Origin: Amoebophrya sp. A120
Lineage: Eukaryota > Sar > Dinophyceae > Syndiniales > Amoebophryaceae
Direction of reading: 5' to 3'
Assembly (NCBI GenBank): GCA_905178155.1
Contig: CAJINV010000001.1
Coordinates: 5,002,747-5,066,746, forward strand
DNA: 64,000 nt
Each line of letters starts with the position of its first letter. The stretch's first letter is position 1. Of the stretch, positions 51,038 through 61,517 are shown in pieces. The position numbers and the translations under genes are program-made. The notes beneath the pieces are model-generated. The model was not told the origin of the DNA, did no database searches, and saw nothing but the letters and a program-made list of their open reading frames with translations.

Positions 51038-53185
51038 TCAACCGATCGCGCCAGAGCCTGACGAAACACCACCCTTCTTAGGAGCCTGTACCGCCAGACT
51101 CGGGGAGTTATTGTCGGGGACGAACATCGTACCAAACTTTCGTACCACGGATACGTTCCAGTTGGACAGGTCGCCATTGAAGCTCGTGCAGCCACTGAAC
51201 ATTTCGAAAACTGAGACGGCTCGGAAGTTATGATGAGCTTCTCCGTCATCAAAAATGCTGATGAATAAATTTTTCAATTTGTCATAACGGCAAGGAAGAA
51301 CCATGTTCTTCGTGCCTCCACGAACCTTCCAGTCGCGTAAATCCTGATCGAAGCACTCGCACCCGAAGAACATGCGTGAAAAGCTGATCACGTTGGACAC
51401 GTCCCACTTCGATAAATCTTGGTTGAACGCCACGCAACCAGAAAACATGTCGTCGAGCCTAGTTGCACTGGCCAGATCCCATTCGCCTATGTTCTCGTTG
51501 AAGCACTCGCACCCAAAGAACATGCGTGAAAAGCTGATCACGTTGGACACGCGCCACTTTGATAAATCTTGGTTGAACTCCACGCAACCAGAAAACATGT
51601 CGTCAAGGCTAGTTGCACTGCCCAGATCCCATTCGCCTATGTTCTCGTTGAAGCGCTCGCACCCGAAGAACATGCGCGAAAAGCTGATCACGTTGGACAC
51701 GTCCCACTTTGATAAATCTTGGTTGAACGCCACGCAACCAGAAAACATGTCGTCGAGCCTAGTTGCACTGCCCAGATCCCATTCGCCTATGTTCTCGTTG
51801 AAGCGCTCGCACTCACGGAACATCGAGCGGAAATCCGTTGCGTTCTTCACGTTCCACCGGCGGAGGTTTCTGCCCTGAAAGTGAATGCAGCCCTCAAACA
51901 TTCCTCGGAAGGTCTCCGCACTGCTCACATCCCACGCACCCAAATCTTGGTCGAGCCCGAACTCTAGAAGGACGCGATCGCGGCCATGGTACGTGCCCGC
52001 GCGCAACTGAAATAGGTAAGAAAAGTTTTTGACCCCTTTCACGTTCCACTGCGAGACGTCGAGTTTAGATTTCAATAAAGCATGTGTCTGCGGGTAGCGT
52101 TCCAACGTTTGCAGGCCCAAGGTTTCTCGTTCATCCTCCGCCAGTCTGAAAATGTCAGACATAAGGTCGCTCAAGTCGCGAATGTTCGACAAGTCCCAGA
52201 TTCGCATTGGGCCGTAGGTTTCGAAGTTTTTTCTCGCACGTTCGAGCCGCTTTGCGCGTCGCTTGCCGCGTCTTGAATTTGGGTCGAAGAGCGGCGTTCT
52301 GGTCGGCTCTCCTGCGTTTACTCTTCCGACCTCCCGGCGGTGGAGGTGCCACTCCCACCAAAGGCGCAGCGCAAGGTCCAACTCGGCGCGGTTCGGGAAA
52401 GCGTCGAAAATGCGGATGAAATAAAAAATCTTTATCTTAAACCTTATTGCTCCTTGACATTGACCCGGGGCTTCCGTACTACCTGCAGGCACCACGAAGC
52501 CCTCTCGGTCTCCTTCGACACTGTTGCGCATCGATGAAAATAGGGACGTTAACGCGTCGAAGAGGCATTCCTTCGGTTTCTCACCGATCTCGTCGTCCGT
52601 TGCGTCGTGAAGCGCAATTGGCTCTACACCATCTTCATGCCGGTCTCCCGAAAGAATCGAACTTTCCGCTGAAGTAGAAGACGCTGGATTACTTCTAGCA
52701 TGATCGGGGTTGTCGTGGGTATGACTTTCTTGACATGGACTACCCACCTCCTTCGACTTCTGCAGCTGGCTCTGTGGTCCATGCGCACCACCCGGATCAG
52801 CTGCGAAGAGGTGCACGTTCTCCCAAAACAACCGGCTCGGATCACGAGCAGACGCCAGAGCACGCCCGGGTTCACCAACTAGAATTTCCTCGGAAGCGAT
52901 TTGGTTTGTCCAAATCTCCGCCACTGTGGCTGCAATGGCCTCCCGAATCCCTCGAAGGGTCGTGTGTCCTTTGTCCCACTCTTTTCCGGCTTCGCCCCCG
53001 AGCGCTTCCAAGTAGTCGCCGGTTACCGCATTGCAAATCGAAAGGCGAAATGAGTCTGAAGAGGAGGTGGTCTGCTCACCATCAACAAGGCTGGTCGGTT
53101 GGTCGCAACCTGCTGCGGAAGCAGGAACCAAAGTCGCGTCTTGCTTTGGGCGCCAGGACACGCGGCCACGCCGCCTCCGGGTCAT
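51038..53185 (-). CDS. BspA/DUF285-type repeat protein, long paralogue
   Basis: The C-terminal half of this 715-residue protein consists of about 25-residue units such as MFSGCVAFNQDLSKWDVSNV and MFFGCERFNENIGEWDLGSA. These are typical of the BspA-like leucine-rich-repeat group (DUF285), found in bacteria and protists and often tied to surfaces and adhesion. No signal peptide or membrane anchor is visible here, so the location is open. The N-terminal 350 residues are conserved with the neighbouring copy (FRLSICNAVTGDYLEALGGE, SRLFWENVHLFAADPGGAHG) and contain a basic patch (RRGKRRAKRLERARKNFE). Compared with the paralogue at 53865-55688 it has two extra copies of a 50-residue double repeat. 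The gene looks intronless. Confidence 0.82.
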   Translation of the reverse strand: MTRRRRGRVSWRPKQDATLVPASAAGCDQPTSLVDGEQTTSSSDSFRLSICNAVTGDYLEALGGEAGKEWDKGHTTLRGIREAIAATVAEIWTNQIASEEILVGEPGRALASARDPSRLFWENVHLFAADPGGAHGPQSQLQKSKEVGSPCQESHTHDNPDHARSNPASSTSAESSILSGDRHEDGVEPIALHDATDDEIGEKPKECLFDALTSLFSSMRNSVEGDREGFVVPAGSTEAPGQCQGAIRFKIKIFYFIRIFDAFPNRAELDLALRLWWEWHLHRREVGRVNAGEPTRTPLFDPNSRRGKRRAKRLERARKNFETYGPMRIWDLSNIRDLSDLMSDIFRLAEDERETLGLQTLERYPQTHALLKSKLDVSQWNVKGVKNFSYLFQLRAGTYHGRDRVLLEFGLDQDLGAWDVSSAETFRGMFEGCIHFQGRNLRRWNVKNATDFRSMFRECERFNENIGEWDLGSATRLDDMFSGCVAFNQDLSKWDVSNVISFSRMFFGCERFNENIGEWDLGSATSLDDMFSGCVEFNQDLSKWRVSNVISFSRMFFGCECFNENIGEWDLASATRLDDMFSGCVAFNQDLSKWDVSNVISFSRMFFGCECFDQDLRDWKVRGGTKNMVLPCRYDKLKNLFISIFDDGEAHHNFRAVSVFEMFSGCTSFNGDLSNWNVSVVRKFGTMFVPDNNSPSLAVQAPKKGGVSSGSGAIG
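51349..51798 (-). repeat. Coding minisatellite, three 150-bp units
   Basis: Three units with a period of exactly 150 bases start near 51349, 51499 and 51649. Each encodes two DUF285 repeats (a GEWDLGSATRLDDMFSGC-type and a SKWDVSNVISFSRMFFGC-type). They differ at only a few positions. The neighbouring paralogue holds a single unit, so copy number changed after the gene duplication. Confidence 0.92.
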
Positions 53186-53864
53186 GGGGATTAAGATTAT
53201 GTTATGCTGGGAAGTAATACTAGGAAAACTTTATTAGCTCTGATCTTTTTCTCTCATAGCTCCTTTACAAAGGTTGGGGTTGTAGAGAGGGGAAAAGTAC
53301 TGGAGCGATTTCGTGGATTCGATCGTATGCACCAGGCAAAACGAAGATACACGAAGAGCACTGTAGGCATTTGCGCGCTGCAAAGACAAGACCGAGTGCT
53401 AACCGACCGACGTCGATGTTGTCACCATTTCTGCCCCACTCGCCAGCAAAGCCGATGACTCAGTTCTGGATTCAGGTCTTTAAAGCAAACAGAAATAAGT
53501 TGTGAAGCCCATTCCTTGAAATGCGACATAATCAGGAACCGAGAGATCACAAGCGAGCAGCATCTCGTTGCTCCGGCTGCTATGCAGACGGCTTGACGGT
53601 TGGTTAGCAGTGTTCATATACGAAGATGGAAGATACCGAGAGAGCCTTGAACAGAAACGAACCGAGAAGTCTTTGACTTTGTACTCACACAACAAAGGAC
53701 ATCAACTTACGGCGGCCTCTGCATATGATGATGAACACGATGGTGAAATTAGTCGCGGGGTGCTCGCTTCTTCAGGCGAGCGAGTAGCAGCTGTTTAACA
53801 GCGTACTAGTATCTACTTTAATGATGTTCGTGCTTTCAAGATCAAGTAGCTGGCGCCTAGCGTC

Positions 53865-55688
53865 TCAACCGATCGCGCCAGAGCCTGACGAAACACTACC
53901 CTTCTGAGCCTGTACCGCCAGACTCGGGGAGTTACAGGGGACGAACATCCTACCAAACTTTCGTACCACGGATACGTTCCAGTTGGACAGGTCGCCATCG
54001 AAGCTCGTGCAACCACTGAACATTTCGAAAACTGAGACGGCTCGGAAGTTCTGATAAGCTGCTCCGTCAATGGTGATGAATACATTATTCAATTTGTCAT
54101 CACGGCAAGGGAGAACCATGTTCTTCGTGCCTCCACCAACCTTCCAGTCGCGTAAATCCTGATCGAATCGCACGCAACCGAAGAACATGCGTGAAAAGCT
54201 GATCACGTTGGACACGTCCCACTTCGATAAATCTTGGTTGAACGACTTGCAACCAGAAAACATGTCGTCGAGCCTAGTTGCACTGCCCAGATCCCATTCG
54301 CCTATGTTCTCGTTGAAGCGCCCGCACTTACGGAACATCGAGCTGAAGTCTGTGGCGTTCTTCACGTTCCACCGGTGGAGGTTTCTGCCCTGAAAGTGAG
54401 TGCAGTCCTCAAACATTCCTCGGAAGGTCTCCGCACTGCTCACATCCCACGCACCCAAATCCTGGTCGAACCCGAGCTCTAGCATGCGACGACCATAACA
54501 GACCGAGTGCTCCTGAAATAGGTAAGAAAAGTTTTTGACCCCTTTCACGTTCCACTGCGAGACGTCGAGTTTAGATTTCAATAAAGCATGTGTCTGCGGG
54601 TAGCGTTCCCACGATTGCGGGTGCCATGTGTTTCGTCTAAAGTCCTCCGCCAGTCTGAAGATCTGAGACATAAGGTTGCTCAAGTCGCGAATGTTCGACA
54701 AGTCCCAGATTCGTATTGGGCCGTAGGTTTCGAAGTTTTTTCTCACACGTTCGAGGCGCTTTGCGCGTCGCTTGCCGCGTATTGAATTTAGGTCGAAGAG
54801 TGGCGTTCTGGTCGGCTGTCCGGCGTTTATTCTATCGACCTTGCGGCGGTGGAGGTGCCACTCCCGCCAAAGGCGCAGCGCAAGGTCCAACTCGGCGCGG
54901 TTCGGGAAAGCGTCGAAAATGCGAATGAAATAAAAAATCTTAAACCTTATTGCTCTTTGACATTGACCCGGGGCTTTCGTACTACCTGCCGGCACCACGA
55001 CGACCTCTCCGTCTGCTTCGACACTGTTGCGCATCGATGAAAATAGGGACGTTAACGCGTCGAAGAGGCGTTCCTTCGGTTTCTCACCGATCTCGTCGTC
55101 CGTTGCGTCGTGAAGTGCAATTGGCTCCACACCATCTTCATGCCGGTCTCCGGAAAGAATCGAGCTTTCCGCTGAACAAGTAGATGCTGGATTAATAGCA
55201 TCGGGGTTGTCGTGGTTATCATGACAACTTTGACATGGATTACCCCCCTCCTCCGACTTCTGCAGCTGGCTCTGTGGTCCATGCGCACCACCCGGATCAG
55301 CTGCGAAGAGGTGCACATTCTCCCAAAACAACCGGCTCGGATCACGACGAGTAGACGCCATAGCCCCGCCGGGCTCACCATCTAGAACTTCCTCGGAAGC
55401 GATTTGGTTTGTCCAAATCTCCGCCACTGTGGCTGCAATGGCCTCCCGAATCCCTCGAAGTGTCGTGTGTCTTTTGTCCCACTCTTTTCCGGCTTCGCCC
55501 CCGAGCGCTTCCAAGTAGTCGCCGGTTACCGCATTGCGAATCGAAAGGCGAAATGAGTCTGAAGAGGAGGTTGTCTTCTCACCATCAGCAAGGCTGGTCG
55601 GTTGGTCGCAACCTGCTGCGGAAGCAGGAACCAAAGTCGCGTCTTGCTTTGGGCGCCAGAGCACGCGGCCACGGCGCCTACGGGTCAT
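53865..55688 (-). CDS. BspA/DUF285-type repeat protein, short paralogue
   Basis: This 607-residue protein is colinear and highly similar to the product at 51038-53185, with the same N-terminal region (FRLSIRNAVTGDYLEALGGE) and the same last repeats (CTSFDGDLSNWNVSVVRKFG, ending SVSSGSGAIG). It carries one 50-residue double repeat where the neighbour has three, and several small in-frame gaps. The reading frame is intact, so both copies are probably expressed. The function is unknown beyond the repeat family. Both genes share a start context and 5' flank, so they are likely co-regulated. Confidence 0.82.
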   Translation of the reverse strand: MTRRRRGRVLWRPKQDATLVPASAAGCDQPTSLADGEKTTSSSDSFRLSIRNAVTGDYLEALGGEAGKEWDKRHTTLRGIREAIAATVAEIWTNQIASEEVLDGEPGGAMASTRRDPSRLFWENVHLFAADPGGAHGPQSQLQKSEEGGNPCQSCHDNHDNPDAINPASTCSAESSILSGDRHEDGVEPIALHDATDDEIGEKPKERLFDALTSLFSSMRNSVEADGEVVVVPAGSTKAPGQCQRAIRFKIFYFIRIFDAFPNRAELDLALRLWREWHLHRRKVDRINAGQPTRTPLFDLNSIRGKRRAKRLERVRKNFETYGPIRIWDLSNIRDLSNLMSQIFRLAEDFRRNTWHPQSWERYPQTHALLKSKLDVSQWNVKGVKNFSYLFQEHSVCYGRRMLELGFDQDLGAWDVSSAETFRGMFEDCTHFQGRNLHRWNVKNATDFSSMFRKCGRFNENIGEWDLGSATRLDDMFSGCKSFNQDLSKWDVSNVISFSRMFFGCVRFDQDLRDWKVGGGTKNMVLPCRDDKLNNVFITIDGAAYQNFRAVSVFEMFSGCTSFDGDLSNWNVSVVRKFGRMFVPCNSPSLAVQAQKGSVSSGSGAIG

Positions 55689-56537
55689 GGGTATTAAGAT
55701 TGTGCTATGCTGGGAGATAATAGGAAAACTTTAGCTCTGATCTTTTTCTTTCATAGCTCCTTTACAAAGGTTGGGGTTGTAGAGAGGAGAAAAGTACTGG
55801 AGCGATTTCGTGGATTCGATGGTATGCACCAGGCAAAACGAAGATACACTAGAAGTACTCTAAGCATTTGCGCGCTGCAAAGACGAGACCGAGTGCTAAC
55901 CGACCGACGTCGATGTTGTCACCAGTTCTGCCCCACTCGCCAGCAAAGCCGATAACTCAGCTCAGGTCTTCGGCTTCATCAAAGCAAACAGAAATAAGGT
56001 GTGAAGCCCATTCTTCTTTCAAATGCGACATAATCAGGAACCGAGATGAGATCACGAGTGGGCAGCATCTCGTCGCTCTGGCTGCTATGAAGACGGCTGG
56101 ACGGTTGGTTAGCGTTGTTCATGATAACGCAGATGGAAAATACCGAGAGAACCTGGGACAGAAACGAACCGAAAAGTCTTTGACTTCGTACTTACACATA
56201 CAAAAACATCAACAAGGTGCTTGATTTTACAGATCGTCGAAGCAGAAAAATGATAAAGATAAGGAGATACCGTATACATAGATACACGAACCTGCGTGAA
56301 AAAACAGCATAAAAAGCTTTTTGTAAGTAACTCGCGATTGATTTGTTCCAACAGCGCGTGCGCATCTGTGTACTTAGATTTTTTACATTTCCGCATTTGG
56401 TGTAGAGAACAATCCTTGCGTTTGTTTCCGCTGGCGCTTCTTTCTGCAGCTGGTTTTATCATGTCGAAACTCTGCTACAGTCTTACGCCCAACTCACGGC
56501 CTGCCCGCGTCCTCGAGCTTCCAGGCCCAAGACAGCC

Positions 56538-59500
56538 TCATGACAAAACCTTTCCTGCTGGCCGCATTGCGGCTTCTTTGTTCTCTGTCTCTCTTTCTTC
56601 CCGAATAAGTCTCTTTGCACGCCAGATCGCAACGGACCCTACTAATTCCGCGTGCAGCAAATGCATGTGGTGATTCCCGATGCTGGCGTCCACATGGGTC
56701 AGCCAACGCAGGTTGAGCAGCTTTCGAGTGTATTTCTCCACCGTGACCACCGTTGCGTCAGCCGTGAGAGGTTCGATCTGGGAGTAATGGGAAAAGAACA
56801 CCGCCGGAACGTCCGTGCAGACTTCCCAATTGTATGCAATGAGTTCCTCTGTCGGTACGGTTGTGGTATGTTTACGTTCATCAAGGTCTCCTGCAGCTTT
56901 ACTAGATTGCTCGAAAAAATTCTCCCCAGCAAAAATCCTCGCCATCAACGGATTGCACCAATCTAGGGTTTTGGAAAACGGTAAGGGAACGGAGGAAATT
57001 TTGATCAGGGGAATGCAGCCCGACACGATGGACTCTGCGAACCTTGTCGTGAAGAGGCCGGACCCCGGAACCACGAGGCAAAACTTCGAGGTGTGCATGT
57101 AGTTGTTGAACTGGTTGGAAATGCGGTCTCGCCGAGTCGTATTGAAGTACCTTTCCTCGCTGATTAAGTCCTCCGGCAACAGATGGTCCGACGACGCGAG
57201 ATGATGCAGAAATAAATCATCCGCGCTAGAAGTACTCTTAGTTGGAGCACCGGTCGTGATGTTTGGGTTTGCGACAGGTCCTCCGCCAGCCTCGATGTTG
57301 TTCCTGAACTTCTTCAAAAACAGATACAGAAACAATTCCTGTCTCCGAACGCTGTTGCATCCGCCCGCGAAGAAAACCGCACGCTCGCGGCGGTGATACT
57401 CGGTCGCGGCTGAGTACACAGTGTAAAACTTCTTGCTATCGCTTTTTTTGTTTTTCTGCCCATTTGTTCCATAATTTTTCCTCAAGTCCAGCCTTCCGCT
57501 GACATAATCCCACCACGCGGGCGTATCGCCCTCCTCCCACAGGAAGCCCCACTCGTTCTCGTACTGGTTTCGGAAGATTCTCGTCCAGGGATTGCGCACG
57601 TAGTCGCGGCTGCCGACGTTTGCCAGACTTATCATCGGTGGAATGATCACGTCCTGAGCAAACATCCGCGCAGCCGTGGCGGGCCCACGGAGCGCGTCTT
57701 TGCTGTTGAACAAAAGGTGGTGCTGAAGTTTTTGTTTTTCTTTTTGGTTGTGGTTCGCTGCATTCGCTTCCTGCCTAATAAAGCTGTCGTCTTCCGACCC
57801 GATCAGTTGCCTCCACCAGTCGGCTAACCGGTACAGCTGATTCATGTACATGCTGTAGAGGACCGTCCTCGCTCCTCCCGAGGAACGGTCGCCGATTGCA
57901 GAAAACATCTTCCCCAAGTGAAGCGTCCAAGTCGTGATTTCATTTTCCTTCGTCCCAACATCTCCAGAAATAGACAGGTTTTTGTTGCTGCTGGTGCTGG
58001 GTGGATCAAGATCATCTTCTTCGTAAGTTTGTTGTTGTTGATCGTTCGGGTTGTAGTTCTTTTCACCACCCACCAGAAGATCGCGCTCTTCACTCTTTCC
58101 CCTTCGACTTCGCTTGCCTTGCCAAAAGAGCTCCTCCTGTTCCAACTCCTGAGTCATCAAAAGTATTGGCGGTTGCTTCAAATGTACGTTGGTTACCGTT
58201 GCGGGGATTTCTTCACCAAACAAAATTGCCGCTCCTCGCGGAGATGAAACATTAGGCTCCGCGGTCCTCGCTGCGGTCGTGGTGTGGTCTACTTCGACTT
58301 TATAATTTGAATCCGATTTTTCCGTGCTGCTGGCCGCGTTCCCGGACATCCACACTAGCGCTCGACGGTTCCTGTCCGAAGCCTCCTGCTGTACGTATGC
58401 TGCGAACTGGCGCCAGCTGCCGAAAATACTAGTATAATGAGGACCCTTCTGTGGTTTGTCTCTGTCTTTGTCCTCCTCCTCCTCCTCCTCCCGCTTCTGA
58501 GTCGATTGCATAATTCCAATCGCAAGCGTCCCACTTGGCCACCGCTGAACCCAGGCAAGGTGCGGGGACAATTCTCCGAATGCTGTCCTTGTGTAGAAAT
58601 TCTGCCGGATCTTCGCTACCAGCGCATCGAGGAGCTCAAGAGGACGTGTTGTCCCCGTTGTAGTATCCAAGAACTTTCTGTCGCCACGCCTGCTCGCATC
58701 TACTTCCCCCGCTGCAGGCACTTCCACGTGTCCGATTTTTTTGAAGGGAATACAGCCATCTCTGCGAAGTTCGACCAGCAGACACTTGTGGTTCTCGACG
58801 GCCGTCCCAATGCAGTCGCTCTGACAGACAGATAGTGCGCTTGCCACACCCTCGTCTGTGGGGCGGTTCAACTTTAGTCCCGATGACATCGTCGACGGCG
58901 TGGAAAAACTATACCGTGTCTCATTCACCGCAGCTTGGAAAATAGCGATGCGCTTGACGGGAATTGTTGCTTTCTTGTCTACTGCTCCGGTGTGGTTGGA
59001 GCCGAACTCTAGTACTTCTTTCTCAGGTACTTTGTAGACAAACTCTCCCCAGCGAACGTGCTGCGCTGCAACAGGCGGCACAAAACAAAATGTAGGGGGC
59101 CGGGGCTCGCGCTCGTCCTCGCCATCATTATCAATTCTCTCAGATGCTGTTCTTGTCAGCAGTGTCGAGCCTGCTTGATAATGCACCTGCTTTGAGGAAG
59201 ATTCTATTGTGTTCGCGATTTCATTGCCAACTTGTTCATCTTCCGGGCCCTGCTTGGTGCTCCCAAGATCACGACGCTCCTCGCTCCGTGCAGGCTTCCT
59301 CGTGCCGTCGTCTCCTGCTCTACTCGGAGCGAAAAACTCGCGCAGGTACTTTGTCGCCGCCGAGTCTTTCTGTCGGAGCTGCTGCGACGTCGAGTCAGTG
59401 TGGTTCCAAGCCACGCGCAACGCGGCCTGCTGCACTTCCTTCGGATCCACCCCGCCCCACTCGGCAGCGGTCAAGCCCATGTGGCCCATCAGAATCCAAT

Positions 59501-61517
59501 CCTTGGTCACTTCCAAAACTTCCGGATCGCCCCACAACCAGTCCGCGCGACCGTTCTCCCGCGGAGACGCGATGATTTTTGGCTTGTTTGCGTACTTTGT
59601 GTGTGTGTTCAACACATGCGCCATTTCTAAGAGCGTCGCTTTCTGCATCCGTCGCATCACCTGGGACTGCTGCAGTGCATCCTGACAGACACGAATCCGC
59701 TTCTCCGGAGCGAGTTCTGGCCATAGAACGCCCAGGCCGTTTCCTTTGTAGTGATCGTCTTTCCGGCCAAATAGGAATGGTAGCTCCGCTTTTATTTTTT
59801 GTTTACCAGCACCAAGTAAGTGAGAACTAGTAGTAGAACTGCGCCGACAAGTGCCGTGCTGTTTCTCACAGTTCTTCTGCAGCTCCAATGAGTTGCTTTT
59901 GTTCCCGCCGAAGACATCGAGTACCTCTTTGCGCGAGCTGGTCCTTGCAGAACCGTTGAAATTTAGATACACATCCTCCAACACCGCGCGAAATATTTTC
60001 CGTCGCCTGGGCGTGAGCCAATTCAGCGTCGTACTACCGCAAATGTCATCAATCGCCAAGTTCCAGCACTGCAGAACCCAAATAGCGTCTGCCCTTTGGA
60101 TATCGCGTACGGCGTAGATCGGTGCGCGGGGAGGCCTGATGCGCTGCTTCGGAGCGTTGGACGCAGATCTTCGTGCAGTAGACACCTGTTCATCTTCTGA
60201 GACAGGAGGTCGTTCGCCGTATCCATATCCAGATCTTGCTGGGTTGTCAACTAGCGCCATGTTGTCCGATAATAGCAGCACCCGATCTTGCGCCTCAGCC
60301 TCGTCCGCGGGCAGGATCGGAACCTCAGCCCCACTCACACTAGCGCGCATCAATCGGGCACCGTGCGACGTGTAGTTTCCAAGTGGAACCTTCTGGAGAG
60401 CCTTTTCCTCAACATCACGAGGCACCTCCGATAGTTTATTTGCCTCTTCCGACGTTGCCGGCGACATGCCTTCTGTTTGCCGCAGTCCTGACTCGAAGGC
60501 TTCATTCTTCGTTCGATCTCGAGAGGCCACATGCATCCATGCCTCTTGAATTTTGTCCAGTAGTTTGCCCTCTGTGAGTGCGCCGGCGGGGGTTCGTCGC
60601 CGTGGTGATGAGGAATGCTTAGCCGGTGGCACGCCGATGGTGCTGCCCGGCGATGCAAGCTGTTCTTCCTGTTCCTCACGTAGCTCATGATCTTGCCGCA
60701 CATGGCTCCGCAGCAGCGCGTCCCTTTCGTCATCCAGGACGGTCGTGAGGATGGACTGCGTCCTGTTCACAACAAACCAGTATACGCTCTCGATCGCGTG
60801 GTACCACCCGCCGGTCGGGGGGCACATCTCGTGGCCGGAAAACACGCCTGGGTGCGCGTACATGAAGACGCGCAGGTAGTCAAGTTTCTTGTGATAGAAA
60901 CGCCGAGCAGCCCGCGGCTGTGACATCCAAGACGCATTGGCATCTTCCGGCGCTGCTCCTTCTCGCTCTGCATTTCCATTTCCATTTTTCTTGCGACGAG
61001 AAGAAACCGTGTGTAAGTCTTCTTGTCTCTTCTGATACTGGTCTCCATGGTGTAGCAAGGCAGCTGGCGACGCTCCGTATTCATAGGCCTTCGGCAACCA
61101 GCGGAAGCTCGATGCCTTCGTCTTCCAATATTCTACAATGCCCTTTTCTGCTGCACAGAGTATGTGGCAAAGGTGAAGGAGCCGCAGCAAAAACAAAAGA
61201 ATCCTGTTGCTCCACCACAAACACGAAAAGCGCCGGCGACATCGGTCACACAAGAACAGAGGAAGATCATAATGTTTAGAACGAAGTAGCATTAAAGAGC
61301 TAGAGGAGTCATCAAGCGGGATAAAGGCAACCGGAACAGGGGCTACTTCGCGTCTTCTATCTTGTTGATATTTTCCGGATATGGCTGTGGTTCTGAGGGA
61401 TAAAACTACTGAAATACGCCGATAATTTGATATAGCGCACGGTGCGGATCCGATCGCTTGCTTGCAAGAGTTGATCTTGATTGCCGCATCTTGTCGACCC
61501 AAAATCATGGAACACAA
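56538..61517 (-). CDS. Exostosin-like glycosyltransferase (GT47), very long
   Basis: Exostosin-family proteins are Golgi type II membrane enzymes that add sugars to polysaccharide or glycoprotein chains. The C-terminal block near residues 1475-1540 reads SKFCLVVPGSGLFTTRFAES, IVSGCIPLIKISSVPLPFSK and LDWCNPLMARIF, which is the exostosin nucleotide-sugar region. It is preceded by RERAVFFAGGCNSVRRQELF. An N-terminal part (KLDYLRVFMYAHPGVFSGHE, YHAIESVYWFVVNRT) fits the family start. A hydrophobic segment, SNRILLFLLRLLHLCHILCAA near 107-127, is a likely signal anchor; a start at Met76 (61292) would place it near the N-terminus. At 1659 residues it is roughly two to three times the usual length, because of acidic and Ser/Lys-rich inserts. 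One uninterrupted frame; no intron seen. Confidence 0.75.
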   Translation of the reverse strand: MCSMILGRQDAAIKINSCKQAIGSAPCAISNYRRISVVLSLRTTAISGKYQQDRRREVAPVPVAFIPLDDSSSSLMLLRSKHYDLPLFLCDRCRRRFSCLWWSNRILLFLLRLLHLCHILCAAEKGIVEYWKTKASSFRWLPKAYEYGASPAALLHHGDQYQKRQEDLHTVSSRRKKNGNGNAEREGAAPEDANASWMSQPRAARRFYHKKLDYLRVFMYAHPGVFSGHEMCPPTGGWYHAIESVYWFVVNRTQSILTTVLDDERDALLRSHVRQDHELREEQEEQLASPGSTIGVPPAKHSSSPRRRTPAGALTEGKLLDKIQEAWMHVASRDRTKNEAFESGLRQTEGMSPATSEEANKLSEVPRDVEEKALQKVPLGNYTSHGARLMRASVSGAEVPILPADEAEAQDRVLLLSDNMALVDNPARSGYGYGERPPVSEDEQVSTARRSASNAPKQRIRPPRAPIYAVRDIQRADAIWVLQCWNLAIDDICGSTTLNWLTPRRRKIFRAVLEDVYLNFNGSARTSSRKEVLDVFGGNKSNSLELQKNCEKQHGTCRRSSTTSSHLLGAGKQKIKAELPFLFGRKDDHYKGNGLGVLWPELAPEKRIRVCQDALQQSQVMRRMQKATLLEMAHVLNTHTKYANKPKIIASPRENGRADWLWGDPEVLEVTKDWILMGHMGLTAAEWGGVDPKEVQQAALRVAWNHTDSTSQQLRQKDSAATKYLREFFAPSRAGDDGTRKPARSEERRDLGSTKQGPEDEQVGNEIANTIESSSKQVHYQAGSTLLTRTASERIDNDGEDEREPRPPTFCFVPPVAAQHVRWGEFVYKVPEKEVLEFGSNHTGAVDKKATIPVKRIAIFQAAVNETRYSFSTPSTMSSGLKLNRPTDEGVASALSVCQSDCIGTAVENHKCLLVELRRDGCIPFKKIGHVEVPAAGEVDASRRGDRKFLDTTTGTTRPLELLDALVAKIRQNFYTRTAFGELSPHLAWVQRWPSGTLAIGIMQSTQKREEEEEEDKDRDKPQKGPHYTSIFGSWRQFAAYVQQEASDRNRRALVWMSGNAASSTEKSDSNYKVEVDHTTTAARTAEPNVSSPRGAAILFGEEIPATVTNVHLKQPPILLMTQELEQEELFWQGKRSRRGKSEERDLLVGGEKNYNPNDQQQQTYEEDDLDPPSTSSNKNLSISGDVGTKENEITTWTLHLGKMFSAIGDRSSGGARTVLYSMYMNQLYRLADWWRQLIGSEDDSFIRQEANAANHNQKEKQKLQHHLLFNSKDALRGPATAARMFAQDVIIPPMISLANVGSRDYVRNPWTRIFRNQYENEWGFLWEEGDTPAWWDYVSGRLDLRKNYGTNGQKNKKSDSKKFYTVYSAATEYHRRERAVFFAGGCNSVRRQELFLYLFLKKFRNNIEAGGGPVANPNITTGAPTKSTSSADDLFLHHLASSDHLLPEDLISEERYFNTTRRDRISNQFNNYMHTSKFCLVVPGSGLFTTRFAESIVSGCIPLIKISSVPLPFSKTLDWCNPLMARIFAGENFFEQSSKAAGDLDERKHTTTVPTEELIAYNWEVCTDVPAVFFSHYSQIEPLTADATVVTVEKYTRKLLNLRWLTHVDASIGNHHMHLLHAELVGSVAIWRAKRLIREERETENKEAAMRPAGKVLS

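Larger units (their letters stand above)
50885..56215. repeat. Tandem segmental duplication, two units of about 2.5-2.8 kb
   Basis: Unit 1 runs from about 50890 to 53700 and unit 2 from about 53705 to 56215. Both begin near ACTTACGGCKGCCTCTGCAT and GGTGAAATTAGTCG, then GTGCTCGCTTCTTCAGGCGAGCGAG, and contain one gene plus a matching 5' flank (GCTCCTTTACAAAGGTTGGG, GGATTCGATSGTATGCACCA). Similarity continues through coding and non-coding parts, so the duplication is recent and covered the whole transcription unit. Confidence 0.88.

Noticed and set aside
50885-56215. CRISPR-like array from the regular 150-bp repeats
   Set aside because: The repeats are adjacent, coding, in frame and without spacers. 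They are DUF285 units.
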